Below, in pieces: positions 61,693 to 64,000 of a stretch of 64,000 nucleotides of DNA. The notes under the pieces are model-generated. The model did not search any database and had not been told where the DNA came from. It was given only the letters and a program-made list of their open reading frames with translations. The stretch covers positions 2,480,001 to 2,544,000 of the forward strand of contig JAPEUQ010000002.1 in NCBI GenBank assembly GCA_027946365.1. Reading direction: 5' to 3'. This DNA comes from Kalmusia sp. IMI 367209. Its lineage: Eukaryota; Ascomycota; Dothideomycetes; Pleosporales; Didymosphaeriaceae. The stretch's first letter is position 1. Every line of letters begins with the position of its first letter. The position numbers were made by a program, and so were the translations under genes.

Positions 61693-62424
61693 TTAGCTGA
61701 CGACGTTTCTCGTACGGTATACAGCAGTTGTCAAACCCGCTTCAAGTTTCGCTCGCGTGATTTTGGCCTACTCCATGTTAGAAACGACTACATCAACGCC
61801 TCACAGGGACAACAAACCTCTTCGTCTAGGCCTGGAATCAGTCGTTCTGACGGTTTAGTATCCATTCTAGTTGCCCATAGCGAGTCTAAGATCTTGTGTT
61901 TAACATACCACCTGATACCCTTGGTCTCTTCGTCCAACGCATGGCGCAGATGGGCAAATCTTTCCAGTGCATCATGCAACACGTCGTCAAAAATGAGAAT
62001 CGACTTGTCGTAGTACAGTGGTTTTTCGGACCAGGTCTGCTGCGGTTGTTCGGTAACGGCTGGTTGATGCTAGAGATCAAGTCAGCATATATCTCCCGGA
62101 GACACGCAGGGTAGGTACCGGGTACTCCAAATATACGCGGATAAACATACCCGCTATACTGTCCTCGAGAGCGTGCGGACTGCATTCATTAGATCAAATC
62201 GGTCGAAAGACCACCACGGTGGAATGATGGCACAGCCAACGAATATATACTTGACTCTAGGATTTCGGTTTGGCTTGCTAATGACATGTGTTCTGATCAA
62301 CGACTGGCGTCCGCTACGCCCACGAGCCTAACACAACATGGTGTGCTTCGGCTAGGCCCTCTATAAGTGACACAAAAAACGTTGGTGTTACCTTCCACCG
62401 TCCAACGGAAACTCTAATATTCAT
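61693..62424 (-). CDS. Predicted four-exon gene, unknown function (about 149 aa)
   Basis: Four exons, each a multiple of three, can be chained: 62392-62424 (MNIRVSVGRWK), 62160-62249 (YIFVGCAIIPPWWSFDRFDL, MNAVRTLSRT), 61818-62069 (HQPAVTEQPQQTWSEKPLYY, DKSILIFDDVLHDALERFAH, LDEETKGIRWYVKHKILDSL) and 61693-61767 (AKITRAKLEAGLTTAVYRTR, NVVS, stop). Introns are GTAACA...CAAG, GTATAG...CTAG and GTTTGT...GTAG. A stronger-looking donor at 62149-62150 would put a TAG in frame, so the GTATAG donor is preferred. The coding-like composition of exons 2-4 is convincing; exon 1 is the weakest part. I do not recognise the family. Mixed charge and no signal peptide suggest an intracellular protein. Confidence 0.45.
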
Positions 62425-62985
62425 CCTCTATACTGGAACGCCGTCGGCCGCGAGGTAAGGCGCTAATAAAGCCGTCTTAAAGCCGTCTTAGCAGGAGACT
62501 TGCAACGCTGTGTTGGCAAGCCTCAGGCTTTTGGAGTACAGTGGTGTGGATCTTTAGATAACTGCGGTATATTTTGAGCTTTTCCGCAGCACACTCGGCT
62601 ACACGCAGACGAACACTTCCGACTATGTAGATGTCAGGGCTCTTATCTGTGTTAGAGCGTAAGTTGAACGATTGATGATACGCGTATTCTTAAGCCCGGC
62701 TATTATCTTGGAGAGGGAAAAGTAAGGCAAGTTAGTTCAACATGCCATCATATTTCGCTGCATTCCCGGACACAGACTAATAACACATCGCAGATAAATA
62801 GAACTGCAGACTCTTTACAAAACAAGTAAACCAGACTACGGCTTTCATAGATTTTGAATTCGTTATTTGCCTCAAACAAAGACGTCATCTCTTTATATTA
62901 GAACCAACGTCCAAGCTCATGTTCGCATATTGGCAATTGTACTACAACTGAGCATCATGAGATCTATGATTACAAAAGAGAAAAT
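62425..62985. other. Intergenic region
   Basis: No coding exon recognised. It includes a short tandem repeat at 62468-62489 and the 3' flank of the RapZ-domain gene. Confidence 0.45.
62468..62489. repeat. Two-copy 11-bp tandem repeat
   Basis: AAAGCCGTCTT occurs at 62468-62478 and again directly at 62479-62489. It is too short to assign a role. Confidence 0.6.
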
Positions 62986-63787
62986 TCATCGAACGTCGCC
63001 GGCCCGTCGTACCCGATGTGCATGTTCAAGATGCACTGTCGTTACGCCTCTTCTCTTCAACTTCTTCTTGATGATTTCACCGACCGCTACACTCCGATGT
63101 GTTCCTCCAGGGCACGCAATCAGTAACAAGACCGAGCCGAGGCCCTGGTCATATCCGTCCATGGTCAACCGAACTACCTCGTCCCTGTACACGAATCTCG
63201 TTAGCATAGACGGTCTCTCGGCGCTCCTAAATTCTTTTTTCGTGCACGAAGAAAAGGTTGCACTGTTCACTAGACTGGGTAAGGTTGACTCACAAATCTC
63301 GCATCCCGGAATCAAAACCCCTCACATATGCCTGTATAGGCGTACTCACCCCCGTATACATCGCACACAGATCCGGCGGCGGAGCCGGAAAATGCGATAC
63401 ATCAAATGTAATCAGCGGATTCAAGCCTGTCGCAAGAACTGCCTGTTGGTACTGCGCGTGCGCGCCTGCGTCGGCCATAGCCATTCTTTGCAGGCTGTAT
63501 GTGACGATGTAGGCGAGGCGTTGGGGCTGGGCAGCTATGGCGGTGGGCACCGCGTTGAAGACGGGGGCTGGAAGTGGGTGCATGAACGGCTGTGGGGCGT
63601 ATGCGATGGGGAGTGGTGCGGGAATGGCATGGACGAATGGGACTGGAGCTGGGTGGATAATTTCGACGCCTGGGTGGTGGACTTGGTGCACTGTTACGTG
63701 TTGTTGGTTCTGCATGATGAAGAGGGGGTTGTGTTGGATATCTTGGTGGATAGCGAAATCTTGGTAAGGAAAGAGGTTGAAGGCCAT
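62986..63787 (-). CDS. RapZ C-terminal domain-containing protein, frame-disrupted
   Basis: Exons 63350-63787 and 62986-63274 around a 75-nt intron (GTGAGT...CCAG). The N-terminal about 90 residues are His/Pro/Ala-rich and low-complexity (PLPIAYAPQPFMHPLPAPVF). The domain proper has NPLITFDVSHFPAPPPDLCA and MYTG, matching RapZ's FDVRFLPNP...TG pattern, then after the intron SSEQCNLFFVHEKEFRSAER. It ends with the hallmark VLLLIACPGGTHRSVAVGEI and a helix, KKKLKRRGVTTVHLEHAHRV. The exon-2 frame needs one base removed from the T6 run 63235-63240 (A6 in the coding strand); corrected length is 241 aa. In bacteria this domain senses glucosamine-6-phosphate and binds small RNA; the fungal role is unknown, and the P-loop kinase-like half of RapZ is absent. 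Confidence 0.78.
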
Positions 63788-64000
63788 GTTTTGTAGAATA
63801 GAATGTAGTATTAGTGTTGTAAACCATAGAAGGGGAATGGGAAATAATCACGGCCCTGAGGAGTCAAGTTGCGTCTACGTCTAGCAAGAGTGATAGCTAC
63901 TGAGTTGAAGACTCCCGTGCCGTCTTGCTCATTGAAGAGGTTTATGGAAATGCTTGTTGTCGATTTATACGCTTGAAGTTTTCTGTGAAGTTAGACATGA
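63788..64000. other. Upstream flank of RapZ-domain gene
   Basis: The last 213 bases hold no recognisable exon and should include the promoter and 5' UTR of the minus-strand RapZ-C gene. Confidence 0.4.

Noticed and set aside
62151..62159. In-frame TAG suggesting the four-exon gene is a pseudogene
   Set aside because: A donor nine bases upstream (GTATAG) removes the stop and keeps the phase, so the lesion is not required.
1..64000. tRNA genes, rRNA, CRISPR arrays and transposon termini
   Set aside because: No convincing tRNA B-box with matching arms, no spaced direct-repeat array and no long terminal repeats were found by eye; a dedicated scan could still find a tRNA.

Overview
The window is nuclear DNA of a filamentous ascomycete, most likely a Dothideomycete. 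The evidence is short GT-AG introns (mostly 45-130 nt, with CTAAC/CTGAC-like branch points), fungus-specific families (Heh1/Src1, ENA-type sodium ATPase, GH131, Zn2Cys6 regulators, NACHT STAND proteins, GPI-anchored surface proteins) and compact gene spacing. No CRISPR array, rRNA, tRNA or intact transposon was seen. The class-level assignment is an inference.

Layout. 1-6 kb: the 3' part of a GH131 glucanase and a frame-disrupted NACHT STAND (NLR-like) gene. 6-17 kb: a housekeeping block with HEH1, a secreted SsuA/THI5-like binding protein, a dienelactone-hydrolase-family enzyme divergent from RFA1 (replication protein A large subunit), ribosomal protein L44 and a ketopantoate reductase. 17-31 kb: a decayed F-box gene, the ENA sodium pump, a small two-exon membrane protein, an epoxide hydrolase pseudogene and a TBC Rab-GAP. 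31-43 kb: two large gaps around a Pro/Gln-rich conserved protein, then NEDD8/RUB1 and a Zn2Cys6 regulator. 43-55 kb: a less gene-dense, partly AT-rich stretch with three secreted or GPI-anchored proteins (one an S41-family peptidase) and a transcription factor relic. 55-64 kb: a patatin-like protein lacking the usual catalytic Ser, divergent from a MOSC-domain protein; an intronless protein with C2H2-like fingers and a C-terminal Zn2Cys6 cluster; a hidden four-exon gene; and a RapZ C-terminal-domain protein.

The genes do not form one pathway. Three signals matter most. (1) At least eight apparent one-base indels, mostly in homopolymers, break otherwise well-conserved genes (GH131, NLR, HEH1, DLH, patatin, RapZ-C). 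Simple ORF calling would mis-split these genes, and assembly error should be excluded before calling them pseudogenes. (2) Two ACGCGT (MCB) boxes lie just upstream of RFA1, which suggests conserved G1/S control. (3) Several proteins have unusual architecture: patatin with Gly replacing the nucleophile Ser, C2H2 plus C-terminal Zn2Cys6, and a eukaryotic RapZ-C protein. I found no convincing multi-gene undescribed system.
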